Positions 5,944-5,986 of a stretch of 5,986 nucleotides of DNA are shown here, in pieces; positions within the stretch are counted from its first letter, which is position 1; every line of letters begins with the position of its first letter. The stretch comes from Actinomycetota bacterium (lineage in GTDB: Bacteria > Actinomycetota > Acidimicrobiia > Acidimicrobiales > CADCSY01), in assembly GCA_019348335.1 (NCBI GenBank), contig JAHWJR010000120.1, forward strand, positions 1 through 5,986, written 5' to 3'. The notes below the pieces were generated by a model. That model was given only the letters and a program-made list of their open reading frames with translations. It was not told the DNA's origin and made no database searches. The position numbers and the translations under genes were made by a program.

Positions 5944-5986
5944 CGCCCCGGGCTCGCCGGGGCGCTCCGCCGGGGCCTCGTCGGAG
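5941..5986 (-). CDS. Possible C-terminal end of an upstream gene (runs off the right edge)
   Basis: One minus-strand frame stays open from the window edge to TAA at 5943-5941, giving 14 codons (SDEAPAERPGEPGA). Every codon ends in G or C, and an acidic, Pro/Ala-rich tail is a common C-terminus in such genomes. The stop would lie 9 bp before the stress-protein ATG. The stretch is too short to assign a family. It may equally be noncoding upstream DNA, since the TAA doubles as part of a good -10 box. Confidence 0.3.
   Translation of the reverse strand, partial: SDEAPAERPGEPGA
5944..5964 (-). other. GC-rich stem-loop upstream of the universal stress gene
   Basis: CGCCCCGG (5944-5951) pairs perfectly with CCGGGGCG (5957-5964) around a 5-nt loop, an 8-bp all-GC stem ending 12 nt before the stress-protein ATG. 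It immediately precedes the TAACCT box on the minus strand. There is no T-run, so it is not a classical terminator; it could be a T-less actinobacterial terminator for an upstream gene, an operator, or chance. Confidence 0.33.

Overview
The window is very GC-rich, with coding third positions almost all G or C. GTG starts are common, genes are tightly packed and long spurious open frames lie antisense to real genes. Together with the protein families present (a PGM1-type ATP-grasp ligase, a HIT protein with the GFFWPR-type tail, a paired YdbS/YdbT PH-domain module), this suggests an actinomycete-type bacterium (Actinomycetota, possibly a deep branch such as Acidimicrobiia). The exact taxon cannot be read from the sequence alone. 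It looks like an ordinary chromosomal region: no tRNA, rRNA, insertion sequence, CRISPR array or phage gene was seen.

Layout, right to left on the minus strand unless stated. At the right edge there is a possible last 14 codons of an upstream gene (5941-5986), with a GC-rich hairpin over its end. Next comes a universal stress protein (5404-5931). A GNAT acetyltransferase (4898-5434, plus strand) converges on it with a 31-bp tail-to-tail overlap. Divergently from the GNAT gene, with only 14 bp between the start codons, runs a compact three-gene block: a PGM1-related ATP-grasp peptide ligase (3402-4883), a DsbA-fold protein with a single-cysteine CPWA motif (2715-3392), and a HIT-family hydrolase (2248-2700). 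After a 56-bp gap comes a second block: a YdbS-like PH membrane protein (1616-2191), a YdbT-like three-PH-domain membrane protein (145-1632), and the first 48 codons of an unrecognised single-pass membrane protein (1-145). Genes in this block overlap (17 bp, then TGATG).

Functional reading. The left block is a membrane module of bacterial PH (bPH_2/DUF304) proteins; the Bacillus ydbST relatives are linked to envelope stress and resistance to antimicrobials. The middle block couples an ATP-dependent carboxylate-amine (peptide-bond-forming) ligase to a thioredoxin-fold protein and a nucleotide hydrolase. A linked pathway is possible, but no precursor peptide or other biosynthetic gene is visible.

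A recurrent signal is a TANNNT box 6-9 nt before the start codons of three transcription-unit-leading genes (USP, GNAT, YdbS-like). This fits leaderless transcription, whereas two genes inside blocks carry Shine-Dalgarno-like sequences instead. The most noteworthy leads are the PGM1-type ligase block, the 14-bp divergent start region and the leaderless-promoter pattern. I see no clearly new system.
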